A stretch of DNA of 64,000 bases, from assembly GCA_016720655.1 (NCBI GenBank), contig JADKKE010000033.1, positions 62,001-126,000 of the forward strand, given 5' to 3'. A model generated the notes under the pieces. It did no database searches and was not told where the DNA came from. It saw only the letters and a list, made by a program, of their open reading frames with translations. Each line of letters starts with the position of its first letter. The stretch's first letter is position 1. The position numbers and the translations under genes were made by a program. This DNA comes from Bacteroidota bacterium (lineage in GTDB: Bacteria > Bacteroidota > Bacteroidia > AKYH767-A > 2013-40CM-41-45). Of the stretch, positions 26,446-34,599 are shown piece after piece.

Positions 26446-26736
26446 TTATCGCAATAACTTACCCAGCATACTGATGCTGTAATAGAGAGAAAACCAAAGG
26501 AGTAAATAAAATCGATAAATCATTTTAAGGACAGCAGCCCCGAGCCGGTTTAGAAAGGACGGCTTGCTCTCTTTCCTTTTTTTATTTTCATTTGGATCCG
26601 GGTCCACCTGAAGAAAATGAATGGCATCTTTGTAGGCACCTTTGTTGAGGTACACGTTACTGAAAGGGTCTTTCGCCCGGAAGGAGAAAGCGCCCTGGGT
26701 TTGAACAAACTGATGGATGATTCCGCTTTGAAGCAT
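26446..26736 (-). CDS. hypothetical protein with C-terminal hydrophobic segment (96 aa)
   Basis: Not recognised. It begins MLQSGIIHQFVQTQGAFSF and has a polar Lys/Pro/Asn-rich middle (residues 45-65). Residues about 72-92 (YRFYLLLWFSLYYSISMLGKLL) are a single aromatic-rich membrane helix, possibly amphipathic tail anchoring. It may lie in one transcript with the 25964-26392 gene. The coding call rests on the open frame and sensible codon usage only, so confidence is moderate. It is divergent from the SixA-like gene (128-bp gap). Confidence 0.5.
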   Translation of the reverse strand: MLQSGIIHQFVQTQGAFSFRAKDPFSNVYLNKGAYKDAIHFLQVDPDPNENKKRKESKPSFLNRLGAAVLKMIYRFYLLLWFSLYYSISMLGKLLR

Positions 26737-26851
26737 TTGAAGATTATTTATGCCCCAAAATTATCCCGGCGATATTCACTGAGAATTAAGGGATTGATAA
26801 ATCCATGTAAACAATCGTGAATTGTTTGCTTCTCCATTCCTGCAAGTGGCG

Positions 26852-26859
26852 TACCTTTG
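26852..26859 (+). promoter_or_regulatory. candidate -7 element for the SixA-like gene
   Basis: TACCTTTG matches the TAnnTTTG consensus exactly and ends 5 bp before the ATG at 26865. A TTG lies 23 bp upstream (26826-26828), within a loose -33 window. If used, transcription would start at or near the start codon. Confidence 0.3.
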
Positions 26860-26864
26860 AGGGT

Positions 26865-27365
26865 ATGAAAACGCTATTTCTTGTCAGGCATGCGAAATCG
26901 AGCTGGACTCAATTACACCTTCCGGATATCGATCGGCCCTTAAATGAGCGTGGATATAATGATGCACACCTTGTGAGCAAGACGATGCTTCATAAAACAA
27001 AGCTGCCGGATCAGATGATCAGCAGCTCGGCAGTGAGGGCAATGACAACGGCATTGATTTTTGCAAGAACCTTTGCTTATCCGGAGGAAAAGATCCAAAT
27101 CGAGTCACAATTGTACGAAACGACGGTTCAGGATTATTTGCATGTAATTTCCCGCGTTTCAGATGAGGTGCAGACCTTGATGATTTTCGCTCACAATTTT
27201 ACAATAAGCGAGATCGTTCCCTATTTTCTCGGAAATACATTCGAAGAGATGCCGACTTGTGCAGTTTTAGGAATTGATATTGAAACCGATCACTGGTCGG
27301 ACGTTCGAAATTCGCATGGAAAGCAGGCATTTTACCTTTTTCCAAAAATGTTAAAGGAAGCGTAA
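26865..27365 (+). CDS. SixA-like histidine phosphatase
   Basis: Histidine-phosphatase superfamily protein, 166 aa from the ATG at 26865, beginning MKTLFLVRHAKSSW with the phosphohistidine-forming His9 in the RHA motif. The second conserved His is in MIFAHNFTI. The RPLNERGYNDAH and SSAVRAMTTA segments are family hallmarks. SixA of E. coli removes phosphate from histidine-containing phosphotransfer proteins. A longer frame from 26817 adds residues without conservation. Preceded by TACCTTTG (26852-26859), which fits a Bacteroidota -7 box and would give a nearly leaderless transcript. It is 165 bp upstream of a Lys-rich gene, followed by ppk1. Confidence 0.9.
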   Translation: MKTLFLVRHAKSSWTQLHLPDIDRPLNERGYNDAHLVSKTMLHKTKLPDQMISSSAVRAMTTALIFARTFAYPEEKIQIESQLYETTVQDYLHVISRVSDEVQTLMIFAHNFTISEIVPYFLGNTFEEMPTCAVLGIDIETDHWSDVRNSHGKQAFYLFPKMLKEA

Positions 27366-27529
27366 ACGCTTGGTTAAGTTAATGTTAAGCTTTGCAAAAA
27401 AGAGATTTTTTTTACAAAGAAAATCGAACATTTGATGGCGGAAAAGACGAAAATAGATCTATAAATGTCATCATTTATTGAAAACATTGGTCATTTCCGG
27501 AAACACGAAACATCTTTAAATTTATACAT

Positions 27530-27778
27530 ATGAAAAAAGAGGACAGAAAAAAGCTTGAAACTGAAATGCTTTCCACAGTTACAGGGCTGCTTCATGCGCG
27601 TCACGAGAAAGCAACGCAAAAAATTCGTAAATTTCTAAAGGAACAAAGTAAAAACATTGCTAAGAAATTCCTTAAAACCCTTGAAAAAGCAGACAGGAAA
27701 ATTGAAGTAAAGAAAAAAGAAATTGCGAAAAAGAAAAAAGCACCGGTGAAAAAGGCCGCCGTCGCCAGAAAGAAATAA
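27530..27778 (+). CDS. lysine-rich basic protein (82 aa)
   Basis: A very basic helical protein: about one third of its residues are Lys or Arg, with a helical N-terminal half (MKKEDRKKLETEMLSTVTG) and a Lys/Ala/Pro tail (KKAPVKKAAVARKK in pattern) like eukaryotic histone H1 tails. There is no signal peptide. It lies 21 bp before ppk1 and after a SixA-like phosphatase. A polycation produced next to a polyphosphate kinase suggests binding of polyphosphate or nucleic acid; this is inference. The AAA/AAG-rich DNA makes sequence errors possible, but the frame is intact. Confidence 0.72.
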   Translation: MKKEDRKKLETEMLSTVTGLLHARHEKATQKIRKFLKEQSKNIAKKFLKTLEKADRKIEVKKKEIAKKKKAPVKKAAVARKK

Positions 27779-27799
27779 AGGAAAGAATAGTGGTGGTTT

Positions 27800-29926
27800 A
27801 TGGGAAGAAAACAAGTAGAGCTGATCGATCGCGACCTCAGTTGGTTGTCGTTCAACGCACGCGTATTGCAGGAAGCAGAGGATGCTTCGGTACCACTTTT
27901 GGAACGCTTACGATTTCTGGGAATTTTCTCCAGTAACAGCGATGAATTTTTCAGAGTAAGGGTGGCGACCATTCGGAGAATGGCCAAGTGGGGAAAGAAA
28001 GGCAAAGACCTGATAGGCGCTGATCCCGATGAGCTTTTGGAGAAAATCCAAAAGACAGTGCTGGGTCAGCAAAAGAAATTTGAGAAAGCGTATACTGAAA
28101 TATTGCTGGAGCTGGAAAAAGAGAATATTTCCATCATCAACGAAACGCAGCTCACCAAAGAGCAGGGTATTTATGTCCGCAATTATTTTCATGAAGTGGT
28201 GTACCAGTTCCTGGTGCCGATCATGATAGACTCATCACCAAAATTTCCCTACCTCAAAGACAAATCAATTTACCTGGCTATTGTCATGAGCCGGAAAGAC
28301 AAATCAAAGAAGGAAAAATATTCTCTTATCGAAATTCCTTCGGATGTCATTTCCCGCTTTTTGGTTTTGCCCTCGATGAATGATAAGAGACAAATCATTT
28401 TACTCGACGATGTCATCCGATTTTGCATGGATGACATCTTTTCGATTTTTGAATACGATTCAATACAAGCTTACACGATTAAACTTACACGCGATGCGGA
28501 GCTGGACATCGACAGCGATGTCAGCAAGAGCTACATGGAAAAAATTTCCAAAAGCGTGAAGCAAAGAAAAAAGGGCGATCCGGTGCGGCTTGCCTACGAT
28601 GAGAATATTCCTGTAAACCTGCTTGCTTTTATTCTTCGGAAAATAAAACTGTTCAACGAAGAACATTTGATTCCGGGAGGACGATATCATAATTTTAAAG
28701 ACTTCATTTCATTTCCGAATGTTGGAAGAAAAGAATTGCGTTATTCCAAAATCAAACCCATTGACCATCCCGATTTAAAGGGACAGAGGAGTCTCTTCAA
28801 GGTCATTCGAAATACGGATATTTTACTTTCATATCCGTATCATTCTTTTCATCACATCATTGATTTGTTACGCGAAGCATCGATTGATCCCAAGGTGACA
28901 GCGATTCGCCTAACGTTGTACCGTGCGGCGAACAACAGTAGTTTTGTGAATACGCTTATCAATGCAATTAAAAACGGCAAGCATGTGACTGCTGTTGTGG
29001 AGCTACAGGCACGTTTTGACGAGGAAACGAATATTTTCTATGCGAACAAATTGCAGGAGGAAGGAGCGGAAGTAATTTTTGGAGTTCCCGGATTAAAAGT
29101 GCATAGCAAACTTATTTTGATCACAAGAAAAGAAGGCAGCCAGGCCGTACATTATGCTCATATCGGGACGGGAAACTTTAACGAATCCACAGCCAAAATA
29201 TACAGCGATCACGCCTTGCTCACTTCGAACAAACACATTACATCGGAGGTGGAGCGACTTTTTCATTTTTACAAAGACAATTACGAAACCGGTCATTATA
29301 AACATCTGATTGTATCACCATTCAACACCCGGAAGAAATTTTGTTCCATGATCGAGGAAGAAATTCACAATGCAAAATCCGGAAAGGAAGCAGCAATTAC
29401 ACTCAAGATGAACAGCCTTGTAGACAGAGAAATGATAGACTGGCTATACGACGCAAGTAAGGCGGGGGTGAAGATTAAATTAATCATTCGCGGAATTTGC
29501 TCCCTCATTCCGGGAGTTAAAGGGATGAGTGAAAACATTGAAGTCATCAGTATCGTCGATAAATTTTTGGAACACAGCCGGATTTATATTTTTCACAACG
29601 GAGGAAAAGAAAAATATTACATCGCTTCCGGGGATTGGATGTATCGGAATCTTGATCACCGATCGGAAGTCGCGGTGCCAATTTTAGACCCGCGGCTCCA
29701 GGAAGAATTGCGTCAGTTCATTAGCATACAATTGCAGGACAACACGAAAGCCCGCATTGTAAACAAGACACAAGACAATCATTATGTGATTCGCGAACAG
29801 GGTAAAAAAGTGAGAGCACAGGCGGATATTTTCACCTGGCTGCAAAGTAAATCGAAAAAGAAAGAAGTCCTGCCTGCACCGGTTGGCACAATTGTAAAAA
29901 CACAAATGATTCAGTCCGAACCGTAA
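27800..29926 (+). CDS. ppk1: polyphosphate kinase 1
   Basis: Synthesises long-chain polyphosphate from ATP, reversible. 708 aa, the usual length. The N-terminal region begins RDLSWLSFNARVLQEAED with the FFRVRVA motif. The catalytic phospholipase-D-like halves contain His435 in KVHSKLILI (autophosphorylation site), LYRAANNSSFVNTLINAI, ARFDEETNI and the second half with RGICSLIPGV and GDWMYRNLDHRSEVAVPI. All these are diagnostic PPK1 motifs. Membrane-associated or cytoplasmic. Upstream genes (SixA-like, Lys-rich) are on the same strand with short gaps (165 and 21 bp), so they may form one operon. Confidence 0.97.
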   Translation: MGRKQVELIDRDLSWLSFNARVLQEAEDASVPLLERLRFLGIFSSNSDEFFRVRVATIRRMAKWGKKGKDLIGADPDELLEKIQKTVLGQQKKFEKAYTEILLELEKENISIINETQLTKEQGIYVRNYFHEVVYQFLVPIMIDSSPKFPYLKDKSIYLAIVMSRKDKSKKEKYSLIEIPSDVISRFLVLPSMNDKRQIILLDDVIRFCMDDIFSIFEYDSIQAYTIKLTRDAELDIDSDVSKSYMEKISKSVKQRKKGDPVRLAYDENIPVNLLAFILRKIKLFNEEHLIPGGRYHNFKDFISFPNVGRKELRYSKIKPIDHPDLKGQRSLFKVIRNTDILLSYPYHSFHHIIDLLREASIDPKVTAIRLTLYRAANNSSFVNTLINAIKNGKHVTAVVELQARFDEETNIFYANKLQEEGAEVIFGVPGLKVHSKLILITRKEGSQAVHYAHIGTGNFNESTAKIYSDHALLTSNKHITSEVERLFHFYKDNYETGHYKHLIVSPFNTRKKFCSMIEEEIHNAKSGKEAAITLKMNSLVDREMIDWLYDASKAGVKIKLIIRGICSLIPGVKGMSENIEVISIVDKFLEHSRIYIFHNGGKEKYYIASGDWMYRNLDHRSEVAVPILDPRLQEELRQFISIQLQDNTKARIVNKTQDNHYVIREQGKKVRAQADIFTWLQSKSKKKEVLPAPVGTIVKTQMIQSEP

Positions 29927-30267
29927 TTCTTGGTTTTAATTGATCCCGGGAAGGCTGCTTAAAACGCAAGCACATTGCTTTTTTCTAAACGTTGAATGCG
30001 AGATCAATTTAAGTTTGGAACGACACACTGTATTTTTTTAATCATTGCCTGCCCGTGCTTTGCCTCCGACGCACGGGGCCGGCGCATGGCGTCGCCCGGG
30101 GTTAGATTGCAAACTGAGCCGGGAATCTAAGGAGGAAAGAAAAGGGCGAATCAAATTAATTTTCTTAGAAATCCACTTTGATCCACCTGCAAGAACAACC
30201 ATGTCTTTTTGTTCAACGACGAGAATTTTGATAGAAACTAAAAAAAATTAATTACTTTCGATACACT
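29927..30267 (+). other. GC-rich structured intergenic segment after ppk1
   Basis: The gap after ppk1 contains a GC-rich stretch (about 30047-30135) in otherwise AT-rich DNA. A 7-bp stem CCCGTGC (30052-30058) / GCACGGG (30071-30077) is followed by two mutually exclusive pairings: CCCGG (30095-30099) with CCGGG (30119-30123), and TTAGATT (30102-30108) with AATCTAA (30124-30130). An AAGGAGG sequence follows directly but no convincing gene starts there. A weak hairpin with a T-run (AAGCACATTGCTTTTTT, about 29966-29984) may end ppk1. The short open frame through the island is not credible. Confidence 0.4.
30227..30260 (+). promoter_or_regulatory. candidate Bacteroidota-type promoter of the 30268 T9SS gene
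   Basis: TTTG at 30227-30230 and TACTTTCG at 30253-30260 are separated by 22 bp; the second differs from TAnnTTTG at one position. The ATG follows at 30268. Basis: consensus match only. Confidence 0.3.
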
Positions 30268-31320
30268 ATGAAAACAAACTTCAACCTTTCTTCAATCGTA
30301 TGTGCATATTGTCTGGCTTCACTTCTGAGCACAAGTACATTTGCACAAATTGATTTGCAATGCGCCGGCCGCGATATGCATTCGATTTATTTAGTTGACT
30401 TTGCCAGCTTTTACCGAATGGATAGTGTCGACACCAACCCAACCATCCCATTGTTGCTCGGTACTTTTCCGACGGGTTCAAGTGGCGGTGGAATTTCCAT
30501 CAATAGCAATCTTGATTCTGCTGCAGGTCCGGTGACGATGTATTTTATTGCCGCCGGCGAACCCTATTATTTCTGGAATGGAAATGGATGGACAAATACG
30601 AGTCACTCGAGTTCATCATTGGGTGCAATAAATATAGGAGGAACTTCCCGTTACATTTTTAATTTCGATGATAACGAACAAGACATCTACAGATATGACG
30701 GAACTGGAAACGATGCTTTACTCGTGTCAAACGTTGTTTCAAATGGAGGAGTAATTCACGATGTAGCCACGGATAGGGAGGGAAATTTTTATTTGTTTTT
30801 TACAAACGATGAACTTATCCGAGCCTACAATCCATCAGGGATTCCAATCGATTCGTTTACAACCTCCGGATTCCCGGCCGGTCCAAATTGTGGATTCACA
30901 ATCCTTGGCGATCGATTGTATGGAGTGACATGCAATGGAGTAGAAGGACTGTATGAAGGAATCCGTTCCGGTTCTACCTTTAACTTTACGTTGGTACAAA
31001 CAATTACTCCGGGATCAGGATATTTTATTGACATCGCTTCTTGTCCAAATGCAGCAAATGTAATTGCCGTTTTTGAGAACCCCGACCAACCTCATTTTAT
31101 CATCTATCCCAACCCGGCAAGGGACATAACAACAATAAAATTCGACAACACTTCTATGCTGGAGATTCGAGATAATCTTGGCGTGCTGATTGAAACAATT
31201 TCTGTTCAGGGAATGACAGAATGCCGCATCAACACAAGCAACTGGAATACCGGAGTGTATTTTATAAATGCACTATCGACAAAAAAAATATCAACGCGAT
31301 CCAAGCTTGTTATTCAATAA
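30268..31320 (+). CDS. secreted protein with T9SS type A sorting domain (350 aa)
   Basis: Exported protein of unknown function. The signal peptide (MKTNFNLSSIVCAYCLASLL...TFAQ) is cleaved after residue 27. The body (about 30-270) has beta-propeller-like strands with Asp/Gly/Tyr-rich turns (RYIFNFDDNEQDIYRYDGTG, HDVATDREGNFYLFF, CGFTILGDRLYGVTC). The C-terminus is a clear T9SS sorting domain: IIYPNPARDITTIKF, then LEIRDNLGVLIE and NTGVYFINALS...KLVIQ. It would be carried to the cell surface or released by the type IX system. No neighbour in the same transcript points to a substrate. Confidence 0.85.
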   Translation: MKTNFNLSSIVCAYCLASLLSTSTFAQIDLQCAGRDMHSIYLVDFASFYRMDSVDTNPTIPLLLGTFPTGSSGGGISINSNLDSAAGPVTMYFIAAGEPYYFWNGNGWTNTSHSSSSLGAINIGGTSRYIFNFDDNEQDIYRYDGTGNDALLVSNVVSNGGVIHDVATDREGNFYLFFTNDELIRAYNPSGIPIDSFTTSGFPAGPNCGFTILGDRLYGVTCNGVEGLYEGIRSGSTFNFTLVQTITPGSGYFIDIASCPNAANVIAVFENPDQPHFIIYPNPARDITTIKFDNTSMLEIRDNLGVLIETISVQGMTECRINTSNWNTGVYFINALSTKKISTRSKLVIQ

Positions 31321-31580
31321 TAATTATTGGCAATCCTTAACTGATTTCGGCAGCTGTTAATTTGATTTTTAATTTCTATCTAGCGCATTGTTTCGGAAAC
31401 TCACACTTGTGTTTCCGTTCAATGCCTGTCGTGATTAGCCATTAGATTTGTCCTTTTTAACCCCTCATTTTTTGATTTCCTTCACGATCTTGTATCGGTA
31501 TTCGATGTGATAATATTTCTATTTTAACGTTTCAAGATTTATTATAAAAAAAAGGAGGAGCATTTAAATTGCAAAGACAA

Positions 31581-32390
31581 ATGATAAAAAAAACAAGCTC
31601 AATCACTAAGCAAAAGCGGGCCAAGGAAATTACACGAAAAAGAATCAGCAAAGGGAAAAATTCAACAGGTGAAGCGGATGTTAATGCAAAGAACTTCATA
31701 AAAGAACTCAAAACATTTCAATCTACACGTGAGAAGGAAAAAATTCAGGGTTATTTTAAATCAGAAGTAGGACAGTATGGTGCAGGCGATAAATTTATTG
31801 GAGTACGCATGGGACAGGTATTCTCTCTTGCGAAGGAATTTATGGACATGGACCCAAAGGAAATAGAAGTACTGTTGGAAAATCCGATTCACGAAGTCCG
31901 AACAGGTGCCGTTAGTATTATGGACTTCCAGGCGAGAAGCAAGAAAACAAGTGCCGATAGACGGAAGGAATTGTTTGATCTGTACATTCGTCGTCATGAC
32001 CGGATAAATAATTGGGACCTGGTTGATCGCTCCGCACCTTATGTTGTGGGAGGGTTTTTGTTTGATAAGCCGAGAGGAATTCTGTATGAGCTTGCAAAGT
32101 CGAAAAACATGTGGGAAAGAAGAACAGCGATAGTAAGCACATTTTATTTTATCCGGAAAGGACAGGTAACAGATACTTTTCAGATTGCGGAACTCCTGCT
32201 GAAAGACAAAGAGGACCTGATTCACAAAGCGGCAGGTGGATGGATAAGAGCTGCAGGAGGAAAAGACCCCAAGCGGCTTGTGGCTTTTCTGGATAAATAC
32301 GCTGTGACAATGCCAAGAACCATGTTACGGTATTCGATTGAACGATTGACAAAAAAGCAAAAGGAATATTATCTGAAATTGAAAATCTAG
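31581..32390 (+). CDS. DNA alkylation repair protein, AlkD-like
   Basis: HEAT-repeat DNA glycosylase of the AlkD family, about 269 aa, which removes alkylated bases (3-methyladenine, 7-methylguanine) from DNA. Motifs: NNWDLVDRSAPYVVG, MWERRTAIVSTFYFIRKGQ and LIHKAAGGWIRAAGGKD, with the catalytic-type Asp in WDLVD. The N-terminal 30 residues are Lys/Arg-rich. Start choice is open: the ATG is at 31581, while an in-frame TTG at 31569 lies 10 nt after a perfect AGGAGG (31553-31558), an unusual Shine-Dalgarno for this genome. The DUF1801 gene starts 6 bp after the stop. Confidence 0.9.
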   Translation: MIKKTSSITKQKRAKEITRKRISKGKNSTGEADVNAKNFIKELKTFQSTREKEKIQGYFKSEVGQYGAGDKFIGVRMGQVFSLAKEFMDMDPKEIEVLLENPIHEVRTGAVSIMDFQARSKKTSADRRKELFDLYIRRHDRINNWDLVDRSAPYVVGGFLFDKPRGILYELAKSKNMWERRTAIVSTFYFIRKGQVTDTFQIAELLLKDKEDLIHKAAGGWIRAAGGKDPKRLVAFLDKYAVTMPRTMLRYSIERLTKKQKEYYLKLKI

Positions 32391-32396
32391 AACCCG

Positions 32397-32804
32397 ATGG
32401 AAAAGCCGAAGTCAAAAATTCCGAAAAACATTGATGAATACATTCAGTCATTGCCAGAAGGCAGGCAAGCGATTCTCGAGAAACTACGGCTTACGATTCA
32501 AAAGGCAGCTCCTTCGGCAACAGAAACGATTAGTTACGGGATGCCGGCGTTCAAGGGAAGCTCTGTATTTATTTGGTTTGCGGCGGCGAAAAACCATTAT
32601 GCTATTTATCCCTATCCTAAAACCATTCTCGTATTTAAAGACAAGCTTAAGCCGTATTCAATAAGTAAAGGAACCATTCAATTTTCCTATGATGAACCAT
32701 TGCCTGTAAAACTAGTCATGGAAATTGTGAAATTCAGGGTGCAGGAAGACAAGAAAAAAGCGATTCTCAAAAACGAGAAGGCAAAGAAGAAAAAAGCAAA
32801 ATGA
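32397..32804 (+). CDS. DUF1801 family protein (YdhG-like)
   Basis: Cytoplasmic protein of 135 aa. It shows the DUF1801 core: NIDEYIQSLPEGRQAILEKL, then APSATETISYGMPAFK, FAAAKNHYAIYP and LKPYSISKGTIQFS. The family fold is like frataxin/iron chaperones (Bacillus Fra/YdhG), and some members bind iron; no such role is shown here. The C-terminus is Lys-rich. It follows the AlkD-like gene by 6 bp, so the pair is probably one operon. Confidence 0.88.
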   Translation: MEKPKSKIPKNIDEYIQSLPEGRQAILEKLRLTIQKAAPSATETISYGMPAFKGSSVFIWFAAAKNHYAIYPYPKTILVFKDKLKPYSISKGTIQFSYDEPLPVKLVMEIVKFRVQEDKKKAILKNEKAKKKKAK

Positions 32805-33088
32805 TTGGCAATACAATGTCATTCCTGTATATCGTTTTCTGTAAGTAAGTCTGATTCATTTAAAAATCCTGTTAGGGTAGAGCAGGGAAATTTGATTTTT
32901 ATTTCTGTGTAGTGAATGTATAGACACATTGCCGGGGACCTTCGAGATTTATCCCGAGTTTGCCATTAATTTTGCATGTGCAGAATTTTCAAGCTGCAAT
33001 AACGATCCTTTATTTCCAATAAATTTTCGGAATCAAATAAAAAGGATAATTTAGACGAAATAAAATGATTCTTGAACCCAGGCAGTTT

Positions 33089-33829
33089 ATGAAAGACAAT
33101 TTTTCGGTGCAGTCAGACAAGTATGCCCTGTACAGACCAACATATCCTGTTGAATTGTTCGATTTCGTCAATGGTCTGGTAAAAAATAAACACGCAGCCT
33201 GGGATTGTGGAACCGGAAACGGACAAGTAGCGATTCAATTGACAAAATACTTTGAGGGGGTGTTTGCAACTGACATCAGCGAAAGTCAATTGAGCAATGC
33301 GATCCCGAATGCAAAAATTGAATACACAAGGGAATCAGCAGAAGACTCAAGCTTTCCGGATGATTTCTTTGATTTGGTTGTTGTGGCACAAGCAGTTCAC
33401 TGGTTTAATTTCGATTTGTTTTACGATGAAGTGAACAGAGTGATGAAGGACGACGGAGTTCTTGCGGTCATTGGCTATAATCGTCCCCGTGTTTCTCCGG
33501 AGATTGATAAAATCATTGATCATTTTTATACTGACATCATCGGTAAATATTGGGACCGGGAGAGAAAATATGTGGACGAGGAATACAAAACGATTCCCTT
33601 CCCATTTGCAGAAAAACAAGCTCAGCAATTTAATCATAGTGTCGATTGGACGATTGATCATTTCATTGGATACATTGAAACCTGGTCGGCAGTGAAAAAA
33701 TATTCCACTGAAATGGGCAGCAATCCTATTGATCAGATTGCACCTGAATTGAAAATTCACTGGGGAGACGAGGCAACAAAGAAAATTCAGTTTCCAATAT
33801 TGCTGAGACTTGGAGAGAAAATATTTTGA
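33089..33829 (+). CDS. class I SAM-dependent methyltransferase (246 aa)
   Basis: Cytoplasmic methyltransferase, substrate unknown. Motif I is AWDCGTGNGQVAIQL, followed by the acidic loop ATDISESQLSNA, the motif ARESAEDSSF-like region and VVVAQAVHWFNF (motif post II). From the Met at 33089 the product starts MKDNFSVQSDKYALYRPTYP, matching typical family starts; a Met at 33065 would add eight residues. It resembles the ubiE/UbiG-like and TylF-unrelated small methyltransferases annotated only at family level. Stands alone. Confidence 0.88.
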   Translation: MKDNFSVQSDKYALYRPTYPVELFDFVNGLVKNKHAAWDCGTGNGQVAIQLTKYFEGVFATDISESQLSNAIPNAKIEYTRESAEDSSFPDDFFDLVVVAQAVHWFNFDLFYDEVNRVMKDDGVLAVIGYNRPRVSPEIDKIIDHFYTDIIGKYWDRERKYVDEEYKTIPFPFAEKQAQQFNHSVDWTIDHFIGYIETWSAVKKYSTEMGSNPIDQIAPELKIHWGDEATKKIQFPILLRLGEKIF

Positions 33830-33976
33830 CAGGAATAATTATTTTTCTTGATTAAAATTGCCAACTCGTCATGCATTGTCGGGATAAGGAAAGTCAAGCA
33901 AAGAGGTTTTCACATTCGTTCCATTGAAACAATTTTGCGGAAACAGCGAAGGCTACCAATTAATTTTTATTTTTAC

Positions 33977-33992
33977 CACGGCACAAGCCGTG
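33977..33992 (+). other. perfect hairpin overlapping the start region of the 33996 gene
   Basis: CACGGC (33977-33982), ACAA loop, GCCGTG (33987-33992) form a perfect 6-bp stem 3 bp before the likely TTG start. It could affect translation initiation; this is inference. Confidence 0.4.
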
Positions 33993-33995
33993 ACT

Positions 33996-34508
33996 TTGAA
34001 AAAAGCTACATACATCTTATTTATTTTCATCCTCTTACTTCAGGCCGGAGGACTGCTGTTTGTCTATCACGTGCAGCAAGTAAGTGTAAAGATTGAAATG
34101 CGAAATGCTTTGGAAGCGCGATGGAATAGTGGTTTCCAGAAACTCCACATGACCGTTTCCGAATATAAAAAGGCAAAAATTAATTCCTTCGAGATTTATT
34201 ACAAGGGAAGAATGTATGATTACAAATCTGTTGTTATTAAAAGTGACAGTGTTGAGATTTTAGCCATTCACGATACAAAAGAGGAGGGGATTCTGGAAAT
34301 TATCAAGGAACTCTCAGAAAACACAAGTAATTCAGATAGCGAGTACCCGCATCAGCTTTTAAAACTTTTATCATTGATCTACATTGGCACCGAAGCGGTT
34401 CAGCCAAGCTTATTGACAGAAAACAGTAAATGTGAATACACTTTTTTTGGCGAGAATACTCTGATTTTTCATGGCACATTTCCCTCGCCACCACCAGAGA
34501 TAATTTAA
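33996..34508 (+). CDS. small inner-membrane-anchored protein associated with TonB receptors (about 170 aa)
   Basis: The open frame runs from 33924 to 34508, but the first 22-24 residues lack conservation. The best start is the TTG at 33996 (LKKATYILFIFILLL in sequence; Met when translated), just after a 6-bp perfect hairpin CACGGC-ACAA-GCCGTG (33977-33992). The signal-anchor helix is followed by FVYHVQQVSVKIEM, an F-x-I-x-Y/W-x-GRMYDYKSV patch and IHDTKEEGILEIIKEL. I recall similar proteins placed directly upstream of TonB-dependent receptor genes in Bacteroidota (recollection, not checked). Here the receptor gene follows by about 90 bp. The role is unknown. Confidence 0.65.
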   Translation: MKKATYILFIFILLLQAGGLLFVYHVQQVSVKIEMRNALEARWNSGFQKLHMTVSEYKKAKINSFEIYYKGRMYDYKSVVIKSDSVEILAIHDTKEEGILEIIKELSENTSNSDSEYPHQLLKLLSLIYIGTEAVQPSLLTENSKCEYTFFGENTLIFHGTFPSPPPEII

Positions 34509-34599
34509 AAAGCATTTCCTGATTTCTATTTTTTGAAAGACGCCGGTTCGTTTGGTGTTCTTTCAATGTACTATTCATTCTATCATCTCAAAAAATCTC

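Noticed and set aside
30045..30251. 68-aa open frame in the GC-rich island after ppk1
   Set aside because: Composition is Arg/Pro/Gly from GC-rich repeats, no start context, overlaps alternative RNA stems.
33848..34096. 82-aa frame just after the first methyltransferase
   Set aside because: Overlaps the better-supported 33996 gene, whose signal-anchor and conserved motifs are in the other frame.
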